A stretch of DNA of 64,000 nucleotides from Branchiostoma floridae (lineage: Eukaryota; Chordata; Leptocardii; Amphioxiformes; Branchiostomatidae): contig NC_049994.1 of the NCBI RefSeq assembly GCF_000003815.2, positions 4,756,534-4,820,533 of the forward strand, read 5' to 3'. Position 1 is the first letter of the stretch; every line of letters starts with the position of its first letter. Of the stretch, positions 43,401 to 55,546 are shown one piece after another. A model generated the notes under the pieces. The model worked only from the letters and a program-made list of their open reading frames with translations. It made no database searches and had not been told where the DNA came from. The position numbers were made by a program, and so were the translations under genes.

Positions 43401-43544
43401 GTGCAGTGCCACATTTTTCAAAGCAAATTTTGAAGAAGAAAAAAGAAACAATAAGGTATTGTTAGGCTTTACTGGCGGTAAAATGTTAGCGTGGTTTTGT
43501 GTGTTTTGCGAGAGTGATCTTTTTCTCTATTGGCCGGTCAGCCT

Positions 43545-43965
43545 CCATGGATGCCTCACCGTTTTGCTCCTGGTTCAAATTAGTTGGTAACTGGGAGGAC
43601 CCGGTTCAATCCTGGGTATGGAAGGGCATCTCGGTTGGGGCTGCACCCGTCTTTCGGAAGGGACGTAAAATGGGCGTCCAGTGTGCTAGAAGGTGCCTCA
43701 AACACGATACTAAAGGAGACCGCTAACAACCTCTCCCTGTAAAAATGTACCCTGCTACTGAAACAGCAAGGAAACCTACTGTGCTAGATGCGACTAGGCA
43801 CTACAAAATATTGAACATGGTCCATATAATGGGGGTCTAGGTTTCGAGGAGGTGCCTCGAGCATGTTGAGAAGGGCTAGAAACCTCTTCCTGTACAAATA
43901 TACCCTGCTACTAAAACAGCTGCGCTATATGCGACCAGGCACTACAAACGTCCGAACGAACGGAC
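43545..43965 (+). mobile_element. SINE (family 1) with duplicated 3' half
   Basis: Runs from 'gctcctggttcaaattagtt' through B-box GGTTCAATCC, 'tctttcggaagggacgtaaa' and 'ctgctactgaaacagcaagg'. The 'gggtct...gaggaggtgcctcgag...cactacaaa' part is then repeated (about 43840-43965). The tRNA head is incomplete. Confidence 0.8.
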
Positions 43966-44820
43966 GGGCGGGCCTTCATTGAAGGATAGCGGATTGATTT
44001 TTCGTAAGAGCTGTGGGACCTGTGTCAGCTCATTGGGTGCCCTCGGGGCGCTTTACCGTCATCTTCAGTCAAGTCATGCTCCAATTACTGTATACTCGAA
44101 TCACCTGTAATGATGCGCTCATTAGGTTTGTATACTGACCCCTGTGGGTGGGTTGGTCCACCCTCTGGTAAAATATTGGCCTTTCGATCATGCAAATCAG
44201 CAATTGCTTAATCTTTCTTCGACAGCGTTATAGCTATATAGATGATATGCCTTGGAGTATGTCTCTGAACGCAAATATAACAGCGATATTCAACAGTGAT
44301 ATTCTTGTAACGTTTTAGGTCTGACACTCTTATCAACATAAGTATCACAAACTAATATGTATGACTGTGAGCTTTAGACAATCTTGCTGAGTGCGTTATT
44401 AAAGTTCCAAAAGTCCACATTCAATAACTACAAGATATAATCTCTTAAAGCAAGAGTAAAACTGCATTATAAGCCCCATTCGTGGCAAAACTGATTAGTT
44501 TGTACATTTTAGGTAGAAAGCTTTGCCAAGTTTTGTAAAAAAAAAAAATCGAAAATTATCTTTTCACATTGCCTTTTAGCTGGTAACTCATTCACAACAA
44601 GAACTAGCCAGAAGCTAATATTCTCACTATCCAGTTCAGTTGCACGCTTATCAGTCCAATTTACTATGCAGAGAATATTTTTCCATGGAGATATTCCACC
44701 TACCACAACGAAAAGGTTAATATCCTGAGCCCTTACGCTCAAGAGAAGGAAAAAGCAATAAAGCCAGCACCTATCAGATCCATATAATGTTACATCGTTT
44801 AAATAATGTATATCAAACAT
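43966..44820. other. No feature recognised
   Basis: A 110-codon minus frame (44509-44841) has no domain match and enters the next MITE. Confidence 0.4.
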
Positions 44821-45263
44821 TAGGGTTGAGTACGGGTACAAAACTGTTTTTCCTTGTTGGAACGGTCCATTAAAAAAACGGACCTGAAAAAAAAAATCAG
44901 TGAAACGTATTTTGGACCAATTCGAAAATAAACAGATTATACCGGCAGGCGTTGACGAGTCTTGTGGCTTACTGATTCAAAAATAACAAGAGTGAAGTAG
45001 AGAAGAGTTGATAATCATTTTTACGAAGCCTCTACAGTGAAACATGGTCTAAATTAGAGGCAGTTAGTGTTGTTTACATGACTCAGATAGGATATTAAAA
45101 CGCAAATGAACGTTGGATACTCCGCCAAACAGAATCCTTTGTGGCGAGTAGCGCCAATTCACAAGCTTTCACAGATAGTTAGGTCCAGGATCTGGACCCG
45201 GACCTGATCCTCTGGACCTGGACCGCACCTGTACCTGAATTTTCTGTACCGATACCCACACAT
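44821..45263 (+). mobile_element. hAT-type MITE, diverged copy
   Basis: Aligns along the whole 433-bp family ('acggacctgaaaaa', 'ataacaagagtgaagtagag', 'ctgtaccgatacccaca'), but both ends are altered and no target duplication survives. Confidence 0.75.
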
Positions 45264-45276
45264 CATTCGATAAAAA

Positions 45277-46005
45277 GTCCCTGTATCTCAACTGGTGTCA
45301 GCGTCAAAGTTGAGTCCTGGCCCCAATTGGTAGACAGTTCAATCACGGGTAGGGAATCTCGGTTGGAGCTTCGCCTGTCTTTCGGAAGGGACGTAAAATG
45401 GGGGACAGCCCCTTCCTGTAAAGATATAAGTGGGGCCGCGTAGCACAGTGGTAGTGTATTCGGCCCGTGACCGAGAGGTCGCCGGTTCGAATCCGCCTGC
45501 CGTGTTGCCGGTCTTGTGCCCTTGGGAAAGGCACTTTACACGACTTTCCTCACTTTACTCAAGTGAAAAATGAGTCGTCCCTCGGATAGGACGTTAAATG
45601 GAGGTCCCGTGTATGGGGAGAGCCATACCCCATGCACGTTAAAGAACCCCCACACGTGCGATGGTGCGGTGTGCGTTGGTGCAAATTCTTCTGTCGGAAG
45701 TTGGTGATTCACTTCAAATCACCCGGATGGAGGCCTGGCGACCTCTGTCTCGTATCATTCACATGGTGATCTACATCATTCACCCGGACGGGTGTGTCAC
45801 CCCGTAAGGGGCGGTATAACCCGTCGTTGTGCGAACATATGCGAACATGTATATAGGGCTCCCTTGGAAATCAGTTACTACGTTAACTGAAGGGACTACC
45901 CTAAAAAAAAGATCAATAAATAAATACCCTGTTACCAGAACAGTAGAGAGCCTTGCTGGTCTATGTTCCACTGGGCACTAGAAGGGTTTGGGCGAATGAA
46001 CTAGA
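45277..46005 (+). mobile_element. SINE (family 1) split by a younger SINE
   Basis: The left part (45277-45430) runs from 'gtccctgtatctcaactgg' to 'cctgtaaagatata'. The right part (45926-46005) resumes 'accctgttaccagaacag' exactly where the family sequence should continue. The intervening 495 bp is a complete family-2 SINE. Confidence 0.88.
45431..45925 (+). mobile_element. SINE (family 2), full-length young copy
   Basis: The head GGGGCCGCGTAGCACAGTGG (A-box) and GGTTCGAATCC (B-box) are intact. The body includes 'cttgggaaaggcactttaca', close to the central domain of V-type SINEs, and a tail (AATA)n. It differs from the 58411 copy by roughly ten substitutions and one A-run length. Confidence 0.9.
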
Positions 46006-47159
46006 AAATGTCTACATATCGGCCGGGTACAAATTCATATCGCTATCTTTAAATTTTGTTCTTTCCAAACATTTTAACTATCAATCACACCTATCAAGCA
46101 AAACAGGGCACTAATCCACTATTGCTTGAAGCTTACAGATATGCATCCATTTTTCCGTGTCCTCTGGTCCTGAATGTATGTCAGTGATATCTGATAACAA
46201 TAGGATAATGTTGATGTATGGACAACACGCTTTTTGACGTTACGCGTCATTGGCTCGAAATTGCAACAAATGTGCCTGGACATAAGCCAACTTTAATTCG
46301 AACAAGATACACCACCCTGAAGGTTGCTAGAGCTATCATGTCATGTCACTGTGAGTTTACAATGTGTTTGATCTTGTGTGAGGTCATGGTCTATAAATAC
46401 CATCCTTTGAATTTTACTACATGACTAGAAGTAGGGCTTTGAATTCCAACGCAATTGATTGGAATATAAAAGAAAAATTTAGACTGGTTCAGAATCTATA
46501 TCGCTTTATGGTTTGCCGGGAGATGTATTCAATAGTTGTGGGCATTTCATGGTCACGTTATGTAAATCAATGTAAAACCCTTTATCTTACACCAAGAACA
46601 AGTTTTCCTTACGTAATTGCTTCCGTAGATGACCTTCTTCTACGGGAAGATTAGCTTCTGTACGCATCCTTCTGTACGCATCAGGTTATGAGGAAAGTTA
46701 GCAGTATCACTACAGAACAAGAGACACAATCTTTCCTACCTCAGGCAACCAAAACATATATCGAATGAGTCCATGTCTGAAAAGGATGGAGTATCCTATC
46801 TTTTTGAGATATCAGCATACCAATATCTACCAATATAGGTTACAGAAATCTATCTGTATGATCAACAATATGCTGCAGGATGAGCCTAGATAAAGCGTTG
46901 ACCTGATAACTACAAAGAAGGCATTCTATCCAACAATAGGGATATATTTTATATCAAATAGTAAAATGGAGAGAATAGATCTTCTGAAATGGTTTTAAGA
47001 GAGCATTACTTTAATTAGTTAGGATACTAACGGTAAAGGGTGCAGTTACAAGGAAGTAGTATAAGTACCGCTAGTACATTCAACTATATAACATAACAGT
47101 GTTATAGCAATGTTAACGACATTACGTAATTGTAAACCGTTTAAGCGTAAAAAAATATG
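46006..47159. other. No feature recognised
   Basis: About 1.15 kb with frames under 80 codons and no classified repeat. Confidence 0.4.
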
Positions 47160-47815
47160 ATATAGTAGATCTTTATTGCGCAACGATCGTACACGGTACA
47201 ATGTTTGGCAGAAAAAAGAAGAAACAAACTTATCATCTTAATTACTAAAGCAAGTATAAAACATAGTACATAATGCAGATTGTGAATATAGAATGAAATT
47301 TGACATCCTTATTTCTAAAACAATGAGAGCTAGCGTAAAACATTGTACTACAATCGAGTGGGGCTAATTATGGGTTTCGGCATTTTTTCTTATGACAAAG
47401 CAATCTTTTATATATTTACCTATTTTAGCATTGTCACATCTGAATATATAATCTAATAATAGAATATATAAAATCTGTTAATAACTCATTACGTGAAACA
47501 TTGTACCTACTGCACATCATGACAAAGTGAAATTCATCTTCAATTTGCTTTGGACAGAATGGGCAAAACCTTTGGTTAGGGGCTACATGATGATATCTAC
47601 CTGTTTCTACATTCAATTTATGACTGCTGATTCTTAACTGGATTATTGCTTTACGAATTTCAAAGTTATATATATCATATAGGTATGTCTCTTGTTCATA
47701 ACACTTTTTCGATTTGTTAAGAAAAGATAGTTTTGAATTGCTTTTTATACAACTAAACCACTCCTGTATAAATATATCTTGTAGACGGTGATATAACATT
47801 GGGCGCTTTGAGACT
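47160..47815 (-). mobile_element. 3' end of a non-LTR retrotransposon
   Basis: Comprises the coding tail at 47434-47799 and a 3' UTR ending 'gttgcgcaataaagatctac'. The 3' UTR is recognisably the same as that of the LINE at 57180-58240. Confidence 0.75.
47434..47799 (-). pseudogene. Zinc-binding C-terminus of a LINE reverse transcriptase
   Basis: The 121-codon frame contains LRISSHKLNVETGRYHH, then CPFCPKQIEDEFHFVMMCSR-Y. The 'CPxCxxxxEDExHFxxxCxxY' zinc-binding segment is characteristic of the end of one class of non-LTR ORF2. The stop falls within the 3' part. The polymerase and endonuclease regions are truncated away. Sister ends are at 53885 and 57222. Confidence 0.8.
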
Positions 47816-48512
47816 TTGAGAGACTTTATTCTTTTATTTAGCTTTCGCTACGATGGTAGAAGCTTACGTTTATTTATTTTCTTCTGTCTGAAGCTCACTT
47901 GCCCCCTGCGTGCCCTGCATACTTGCCCCCCCCCCCCCTTATTCCTCCTCTTCGGCTATCTCCATCGACATCTCCTGCACACAGGGCAACAAGTTAACAT
48001 ACAGCATGGCAAAGTTCAAGGGCAAGTAATCACAACCACGGGCTAAGTCAAGAGCGCGATACCATCTGAATAGCGCCTGAAGCTATGGCTTACTTCCCAC
48101 TGGTAAATAGTCGTTAACGACAAGGTATTTGCATGATTCGGCCGTAAGCCCCAGGGCCAACAGTGGCTTAGAATTAGCGAATTGCAGAGACAAATTACTA
48201 ACGATGTTGCCACAGGTGTTGCGCCACGTCTTCTTTTTTTAACATTTTGAATGTCTCATTTAATCCCCGCCCCCGATAGTCTTTATTCTTGTGGGATCTT
48301 ATAATATATATTCTCCTACAGCAAGGTTGTTGTCCAAGGGAGTTGTGTAGATATGGTGTGACATCTGTGCACAGAATGTGATCCTAACCAACTAGAAAAA
48401 AAAAAAGAAAAAGAAACAACATTCAATTCGCTTAACAGTCTCTGCCGTTTCGAATATCTCATAGCTCACCACATAATTTTCTGTAATCTTCATATTTTTG
48501 CCTTAGTAAGGC
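47816..48512. other. Little recognised
   Basis: Holds a poly-C run (about 47927-47938) and a weak 'acttgcccc/gggcaagt' inversion at about 47897-48027. Nothing else. Confidence 0.4.
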
Positions 48513-48966
48513 CACGTTGATTTTCATTATATGGATGACATCCGCGCTCGCACCAAGTTTTGGCCATTTCCACACAAAAAGAAGTTTTCGACCACACAAT
48601 TAATTGTGCAAAGCAGCTGTAAGATGAGCACAAATATTCCGTAGATTGAAAAAAAAATCAGAAAACAGATAACTAATGCCATATATAGAATGCCAAAATG
48701 AATCTAAAGTCAAAGAATAAGATGTGAAAGGACGGAAAGAAAAAAAAATCTATTGTTGGTTGGGGGAGGTACCAGTACAGAAAATTCAGGTCCAGAGGAT
48801 CATGGTATACCATACTATGTGTGTTTAGTCCTATGTTCAACCTTCCTGGCCACTTTGATTTCATACTGAAGGCAACATTTTTTTGGACAAACTTTTTTTT
48901 TATTCGCTCGCTCGCATCAGTTTTGGAGTTCCTGGAGGATGTCATCCATATAATCAAATCAACATG
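48513..48966. mobile_element. MITE of the ATGGATGACATC family, with hAT fragment inside
   Basis: The left 'ggccacgttgattttcatta' and inverted right ('atgtcatccatataatc' to 'atggcc') form the TIRs, flanked by TAA/TTA-like bases. A hAT-type MITE end (about 48760-48812, ggtaccagtacagaaaattc) sits in the interior. Confidence 0.7.
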
Positions 48967-49297
48967 GCCTAAGGTCAAGTTGGTATGGATGACACCCGCG
49001 ATTGCATCAGTTTTCGTCAGTTCGTCAGTTTCCAAAAAAAAATTCAACAATACAGTAAATCGTACAAAGCAGCTACCAAATAAGCAAATATATACAGTTA
49101 ATTAAAAAAAATCGAAAAATGAACGCTGATGACGAAGAAAACCAAATTCAAATTCCAAAATCAACTAAGAAAACATGAAAGAACAAAAATGAAGAATATA
49201 AATCGGTATACCGTACTCCGTGCGATAATTCGCACGCTCGCATCAGTTTTGGAGCTAAAAGGGGATGTCATCCAATAGATCGAATAATCATTGCCTA
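48967..49297. mobile_element. Second MITE of the ATGGATGACATC family
   Basis: Begins 'ggtcaagttggtatggatga' directly next to the previous element and closes 'ggatgtcatccaatagatcg...ttgcc'. The two may have arisen by tandem duplication. Confidence 0.6.
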
Positions 49298-49779
49298 ATT
49301 GCTTTATTGTCAGTTTTAGTCTTGTGAATGCTACAGTTTCTCCTCAAGAGATACACTAGTCAAGCACAATTCACTTATACTATAATCTTTGGGGGGGGGG
49401 GGAGGGGGTTCCCACTTGGATATACATAATGACTGTACCGCTACAACGTATTACGCAATATCACATTATAGATATCGAACGTTTGTCTTGATCAGATACA
49501 ATTCATAAGTGGTGATATCATCAGTAACTCCTGTAGGTTTGCCAGGTCGTTATTGGACTCACTGTATGACCACAGGGTCATAAGGTCGAGCCTAGTTTGA
49601 TGACAAATCGTACCTCTATCTTCGAGCTACCGAGTTATTGGCTTTTTTTACATGTTATTAGACTACGAAACGTCTTAGAAATAGTTGCCTCAATAGTTAC
49701 ATAATGCACAACTTTTACAAATTGGCTACTATCAAAGGTTGAATCAAAACTTTCTGTAATTACCGTACACTTAATCTTG
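49298..49779. other. Little recognised
   Basis: Contains a G-run at 49390-49408. No other feature. Confidence 0.4.
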
Positions 49780-49988
49780 TAACGCTGGTTCACCTTTATC
49801 CGTCTGGAGACCTATATCCGTTGATTTTTAAAACAGGATATCTAGGCATGTGGTAGTTTTAAACCAATAATGGTATGTGGACATATTGCAATTTGAAATC
49901 AAAGTCCGTCGATTTGATATCCCCAAATACCTTGTTTTTAAAAGCAACGGATAAAGGTCACCAAACGAATAAAGGCGAACTAGTGTTA
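49780..49988. mobile_element. 209-bp MITE, sister of 21514
   Basis: TIRs 'taacgctggttcaccttta' and inverted 'gaactagtgtta'. The interior 'gcaatttgaaatcaaagtcc' is shared with the sister. Confidence 0.8.
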
Positions 49989-51196
49989 ACCTTTTTTCGT
50001 CCTGCCAAAGCCTCCATATTGTATGAAATGTCTCTCATCCTCCTTACGACAATAAAATTTTTTAAAATATGTGTTCGCATTTGGCTTTCAACAAGTAATA
50101 GAATTACTCTTGTAAGTTTTTGCACACAGATTGCCGCGAAGAAAGACTCTCTGAACTGTGTAAAGGACCTATTATACCCCCAGTACATACTTGAGCCTTG
50201 CTTTAGGCTATGAAACCATCTGTATGATTTACAATACGTGATCTACATATGCAAACCTATTGTATATAGTTGCCTTGATCTTACCATGACTACAGGGAAT
50301 TATTCGGCATCCACTAGAGGCACTATTCGGCACTTTGTGTAAGCTACTCCTCTTCCTACTGCTTTACTTTCTACAAGTAGATTAGACTGAATGAGATGTT
50401 GTGTCTGAAACAGAGTCTCATTGCATCCTTTAGATCTTATCCTATGGGGAGATACCATCAACACTCGTGTTAGTGGATCCATAAACGGGGGCCCTTAGGG
50501 CATCGTCTTTCTCAGCGTAGACCGATATGGTGCAAACAGTTCGCTAAAACATTAAGGGGTGAGAAATTGTGCCCTGGTATCAGTTCATCAAACAGTTAGT
50601 AGATCTGACCAGACAAAGAATATTGCTTGGGGATACCCTTCAAGATTAGTAGAAAGTTACACTTTCACTGCGTGAATTTGAATCTTTACGCACGCCTTAA
50701 AGCCTGTGTAAAGATTCCGTTTCTTCAGCCCTGTACAAAAACAGCTTGTCTTCAGGCATGCCTATGATTGGCTTTTGTGCAATATATGTTTAAAAACTTT
50801 CAGGCAAAAATCCGTTTGTGAAAATTTTCATTTTTTTCATAAAATGTATGCTTTAGGCCGTAAAGGATGAAAACCATATTCTTCGTAGATCTTGGCGGAT
50901 ATCTCACTAAACAAATTGCGCCAACTTTGCGGTCACACCGATGTGGGGCGCCTTTGTGCATGAAGCCCAGATGAGCAGGTTATTGGAAATCACAGTGGTG
51001 CTCCTGCGTTATGTACCAAAAACGAGATTTGCAGTGATAAAAGGACGTTCACATACATGTATGATACGTGGCGCAATATAGACAAGATATCACAAAATAC
51101 ATTAATTACATCCATTTGCAGCATTTTCTTGATTAATTAGTCTGTGACCAGAGGTTAACCTCTGGCGACAGACTTTTAGTTTTGTCACGGTTACGT
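49989..51196. other. No feature recognised
   Basis: About 1.2 kb without classified repeats. Frames are short. Confidence 0.4.
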
Positions 51197-51905
51197 GCGT
51201 TCGCATCTGTATCTGTATGTTCCCGTTGTCTGAATTCTATGTGGTTTGGTTTGTCCTCTGTACTGAGGTTGATGATGATGCACGTGGGTTTCTTTTGGCG
51301 GCAGGTGGTTTTATTATCGATGTTATAAAAATAACACCCCTACAAAATGTTCGTCTTCCGGTGTATTGGTCCAGATCCCCTGTATATATATGGGTCATGC
51401 GGTAATTGATATTGTCAAGCAGATACGTGGTTTTATCTGATCGTCAAAATTAATTCGCGTTCGCACCTGTATCTGCATGTTCCCGTTGTCGCATACGTAC
51501 GTTGTTTGGCAAGTCCTCTGCACTGAGGTTGATGATGATGCACATTGTGGGTTTTTTTCGCGACTGCTTGTTTTATTATCGATGTATAAAAATATCACCC
51601 CTACAATTTGTTCGTCTTACGGTGCTTTGGTCCGGGCCGCTTTGTGTGAGCCTTGCCATAATGAAATATTGCAAGCAGATGTGTGGTTTTATCTGATCGT
51701 CAAAGTTAATTCGCGTTCGCATCTGTAACTGCATGTTCCCGTTGCCGCATACATATGTTGTTTGGCAAGTCCTCTGCACTGAGGTTGACGATGATGCACG
51801 TTGTTTTTTTTTTCCGCGGCAGCTGGTTTTATCATGGATGTATAAAAATATCACCCCTACAATTTGTTCGTCTTACGGTGTTTTGGTCCAGGGCCGCTTT
51901 GACAT
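51197..51905. repeat. About 258-bp tandem repeat, three copies
   Basis: GCGTTCGCATCTG starts at 51197, 51457 and 51713. Each copy continues 'atgttcccgttg', 'cctctgcactgaggttga', 'aatatcacccctacaa' and 'gttcgtctt'. The third copy ends near 51905. Frames on both strands follow the repeat. Confidence 0.92.
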
Positions 51906-52739
51906 TTGTTCCCTTTTTCTCGAAATATGTTGGATTATGATTTTACCATACACACAAGTTGACAATTGTTCACCTTGCTCGAAATGTGTCAACATCTGTG
52001 ACCAGCTGTGACCAGCTGTTCATGTTGTCAACAGCTGCGACCAGCTGATCATGATATGTTTGACAACTTCGATCTACTTTGAATATGACAGTATCACCTA
52101 TTTATGGTAATTTTATGTAGCTGCGGGCCAATGGCCATTCATGTTTTAAAGGAACATGGTTGGTACTTTTATTATGATAATGCTGTCTTCATATATACTT
52201 GTACATTCAGCCTCTTGTTATGGTTGTAATAATTTCAGAAATCCAAGTTTGCCAAGATTAGCCTAAATAGACAAAGCTGGGTGAAGGCACTACACGATGA
52301 AGCGTGTAAGCCATATTAGAAATTATAAAATTACATCAAGGTCCTGTTCCGTGCTTTATACTTATTACGTCCATAACAGAAACATGTTAGCACTTGGTGC
52401 GTTTGTCAGTCTGCCTGTCGGTCTTGTAGCACTTGTAGGTGTGTCTTCTGTGAATGTGCCTGTGTATTAGACCATCCGGTTACTTATCGTCACCATAACT
52501 TTAGACTTTGACCACATGTTATCTCACAATCCATACCTGTTTAGGTCGTTAACATTTAGATTCACATGACACAGACATATTAAGCAACTTTAAATAAAAC
52601 GATATAGTTAACACCGTGAAAAGAATCAATATAGGATATAAGCACAACGTCACACACCAAAGAAGACAAAACAAGCAACATATACCAGACCGACGTCACA
52701 GACTATGTTACCTACGGTCACTTGTTGCTATATTTATTT
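51906..52739. other. Little recognised, CAGCTG cluster
   Basis: Four CAGCTG E-boxes lie at about 52002-52044 within 'tgtgaccagctg' repeats. The rest is unclassified. Confidence 0.45.
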
Positions 52740-52925
52740 ATGTTTTCGCATGCGCCTGTTTACGAATGCCTGGCGCAAGTGGGCGCAATTTTTAAAAGCC
52801 GCTGTCCAGTGACATCCCCGTTCTAGTACTGAAAACGTGTCTCTCCGTAGTGCTGAAACTATGGTGACTGGGTCACTAACTCCGATGATGGTAAAAGCAT
52901 TGGATAAGCTCAAATGGAACCAATG
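52740..52925. repeat. Dispersed repeat shared with 60945-61160
   Basis: 'gcgaatgcctggcgcaa', 'cgctgtccagtg', 'aaacgtgtctctcc' and 'agtgctgaaactatggtga' occur in both places in the same order. Class unknown. Confidence 0.7.
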
Positions 52926-52984
52926 CAATGTCTTATTGATACATGTTTCATGATGTATGAATATATCTTTTCACGGCATCTTGT

Positions 52985-53109
52985 GGGACTATGCCAAAAA
53001 GCAGTTACTCAAGCAACTGGAAAATTTTATCCAGCTGCTTGAGTTAGTGCTCGAAATATCATATCCAGTTGCTTGAGTAACTGCTTTTTGACGTATCTTA
53101 CTATGTCAA
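52985..53109. repeat. Rearranged Penelope-like tail
   Basis: 'agttgcttgagtaactg' appears inverted (52999) and twice direct (53033, diverged; 53063), ending 'tttttgacgtatctta'. This is related to 2100 and 30905. Confidence 0.6.
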
Positions 53110-53540
53110 ACTGACTTCATTCTATAGATGACATCCTCTGGAGACCCCACAACTAATGCGAGAGGGCAAAAAAGAAACATTCAGCAAACTAAATTCTGCT
53201 AAACCATAAGACTGAACATCCAGTCCATTATTTCCCAGGCTTGGTTTGTCTTATGTTCACCACCAGTAAGACTGTAAGAGACCATCGTTGCCATTTCAAT
53301 AATGATTCTACTGCCGTTCTTGTTTAAAGAGAGAACAAAGGCGCTGTGGCTCCACACCCTGACCATGTGCCCCCTTACCCTGGAGAGCAGATTCTCTGGC
53401 AAGCATTAAATTCTGTTTGACCAGGGATGCTATTGGGTCACATGTGCCACGGTGTGGCCAGAGATTTTTTTTAGAACAGGCGAAAATCAATGAGCGCGTG
53501 GGTGTCATCCATAAACTTAAGTCAGTGTGTCCTTACGTGG
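53110..53540. mobile_element. Diverged MITE of the GGATGACATC family
   Basis: The left 'tatagatgacatcctctgga' pairs with the inverted right 'tttatggatgacacccacgc'. The interior holds 'aacagaatttaatgcttgcc'-type unique sequence. Confidence 0.5.
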
Positions 53541-53869
53541 ATGTCTAACCTTCATTGACGTATCTTGTGGGAGTATTTTTCTTGGTTAAATCTTGGATTA
53601 TCGCTCTTTCCCTCCTTCGTCTTTTCTCCATGAAGTCACGTAATCAATGCTATCCTGGGTAAAGTGGCAATTAGGTGCGATGTTTTTTCAAAATTTGAAG
53701 GATCCCCTGGGTTCAGAGAAGACCAATTATTGGAACAATGAGGCGGTTTGAGCACGTCCTCAAGCAGAAAACGTGCAATGGAATCCCCGCGGGGGAGTAG
53801 ACGGTTGATTCGGATCGCTGAGCATTGTTTACTGAAGGAAATTGTGCCGAGCCCACGTAGTTACCTAGT
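53541..53869. other. No feature recognised
   Basis: 'ggatgtctaaccttcattga' at the left edge is a Penelope-like tail scrap. The rest is unclassified. Confidence 0.4.
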
Positions 53870-53884
53870 TACCGCGTAGCTGTC

Positions 53885-54235
53885 GTGACTAGAGTGTGCC
53901 CCAGAGTTGAGAAGATGTACATGTCCCAGAAAAAAATTATTAGTTTCACTTTACAGTTACCTCCGTGCGAAAGAACTTGTATATACTGCACGTCAAACAT
54001 GGAGGAGGACGATGCAAATTTTATTTCAAACTGTTCCTTTTACAATCACGAAAGAAAAGAGCTTTTAAAAAATCCACTAAATTCCCATGTGTTTGTGGAC
54101 AAAAAGAAAACAACGCTACTCCTAACATCACAGAGCCTACAAATTACAGAAAAGGTGGGATCCTTCGTCTTCCACTGCCTCAAGAAAAGGAACAGTTACA
54201 GTTTAGAGTTAGTTCTTATCATTAGACTAGATTAG
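53885..54235 (+). pseudogene. Zinc-binding C-terminus of a LINE reverse transcriptase
   Basis: The frame reads FTLQLPPCERTCIYCTSNME, then EDDANFISNCSFYNHERKEL. It matches the C-x2-C...EDexxFi-x2-C-x2-Y layout of 47434. The 3' UTR ends near 54345 with 'actataataaatcat'. 5'-truncated. Confidence 0.75.
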
Positions 54236-54345
54236 ACATATTCTATAATGTTCTACTCTCGTTGTATGTTTGTCCCCGGTCCCTTTTAAATTACCAGCAA
54301 TTTGACATTTAGCCCTTAGGCAACAATTTGCAATTAACTATAATA

Positions 54346-54870
54346 AATCATAGTTACTGGAAGTCTTTGGTGAATTTCTACGGAAGACAGGACAGTTGAT
54401 CAACGTGCCTAATTACCTATTTGGCCAGTCAGCTCATGCGTTGTAATAAGGAAATGACTGTGCCGGGCGGAAAGTTTGACACGTAGGCCTCATTTCCTCT
54501 CCTTAAAACGTCAGGATTTAATTCAGGCAGATAGAGGAATTCGAAACACAGTAAGACTTATGCAGAAAGTCTTGGGAGTCTTTCTAAAATGGCTGACATT
54601 CAGGCTACAAGTAAATTTGAACACCCACTCACTCAACTCTATCATCATCGTCATGTCGTTCCGTGCCAGTACTGCAGCCAGGCCACGGCCTCCTCATTAG
54701 CTTCTAGTAGGTCCTGATTGGAGATGTTGGGGTCTAATACGCATTCCTTTGTAAGTTTCCAACTCTAAACTTCATTTGAATGGTCCAAAGTTCCGAACTA
54801 ATTATCGTTTGTTAACCTGAATAACTACTGACCCAGTAGGCCAATTTACTCGGCGTATGAACTGACGTGG
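54346..54870. other. No feature recognised
   Basis: No repeat or exon signal that I can support. Confidence 0.4.
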
Positions 54871-54928
54871 GGTGTCCCTGTAACTCAATTGGAAGCAGCC
54901 TCACAGTCGAGCTCTTTTTTTCCAATTA

Positions 54929-55546
54929 GGCCACAGCAAGTAAATTTTATGGATGACATCAGCGCGCGCATTAATTTTCGCCTGATTTCAGATAAAAAAA
55001 CAAGATGTTCTTTTGCAGGGGTGGTCAACATGACGATAAAGTACCAAAATGAGCCAATATATTGTGTTGNNNNNNNNNNNNNNNNNNNNNNNNNNNNNNN
55101 NNNNNNNNNNNNNNNNNNNNNNNNNNNNNNNNNNNNNNNNNNNNNNNNNNNNNNNNNNNNNNNNNNNNNGAAGTGACACTTGCGAGGTACCCAGGACTGT
55201 AGTTGTAGAAATGAAACGTATACGTATTGGATATTTGTAAAAGTGACACAAATATGGAAGCCATGAGTGTGGTTACCAACTTTGTTGGTGATGCCGGTCT
55301 ACCACACTAGTGTCACATTTACCACACAAGTACATGTCTTAAATACAGGAACGAATGCCTTGTTGGCTCTGATACCATGTTTTGTCCCTTTAATTCTTTT
55401 TACAACAGTCATCACATCTTTATGGTGCCTATTTTTGAAAATGTAGCCATCTTGTTTTTTTTTCACCCATCTTGTTTTTTTCGCCCTATCGCACTATTTT
55501 TGCAGTCTGCAGAGGATGTCATCCATAAAATTTACTTGCCGTGGCC
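54929..55546. mobile_element. TTA-flanked MITE inside a SINE (copy 1)
   Basis: TIRs GGCCACAGCAAGTAAATTTT and inverted GGCCACGGCAAGTAAATTTT extend through ATGGATGACATC. TTA flanks both sides (54926-54928, 55547-55549), the duplication size of PIF/Harbinger elements. The 100-N gap lies inside. Confidence 0.85.
55070..55169. other. 100-N assembly gap
   Basis: Exactly 100 Ns. The tandem copy at 56127-56148 predicts only about 22 missing bases. Confidence 0.95.

Noticed and set aside
47897-48027. MITE suggested by acttgcccc/gggcaagt
   Set aside because: Arms are only about 8-9 bp with poly-C beside them, and there is no target duplication.
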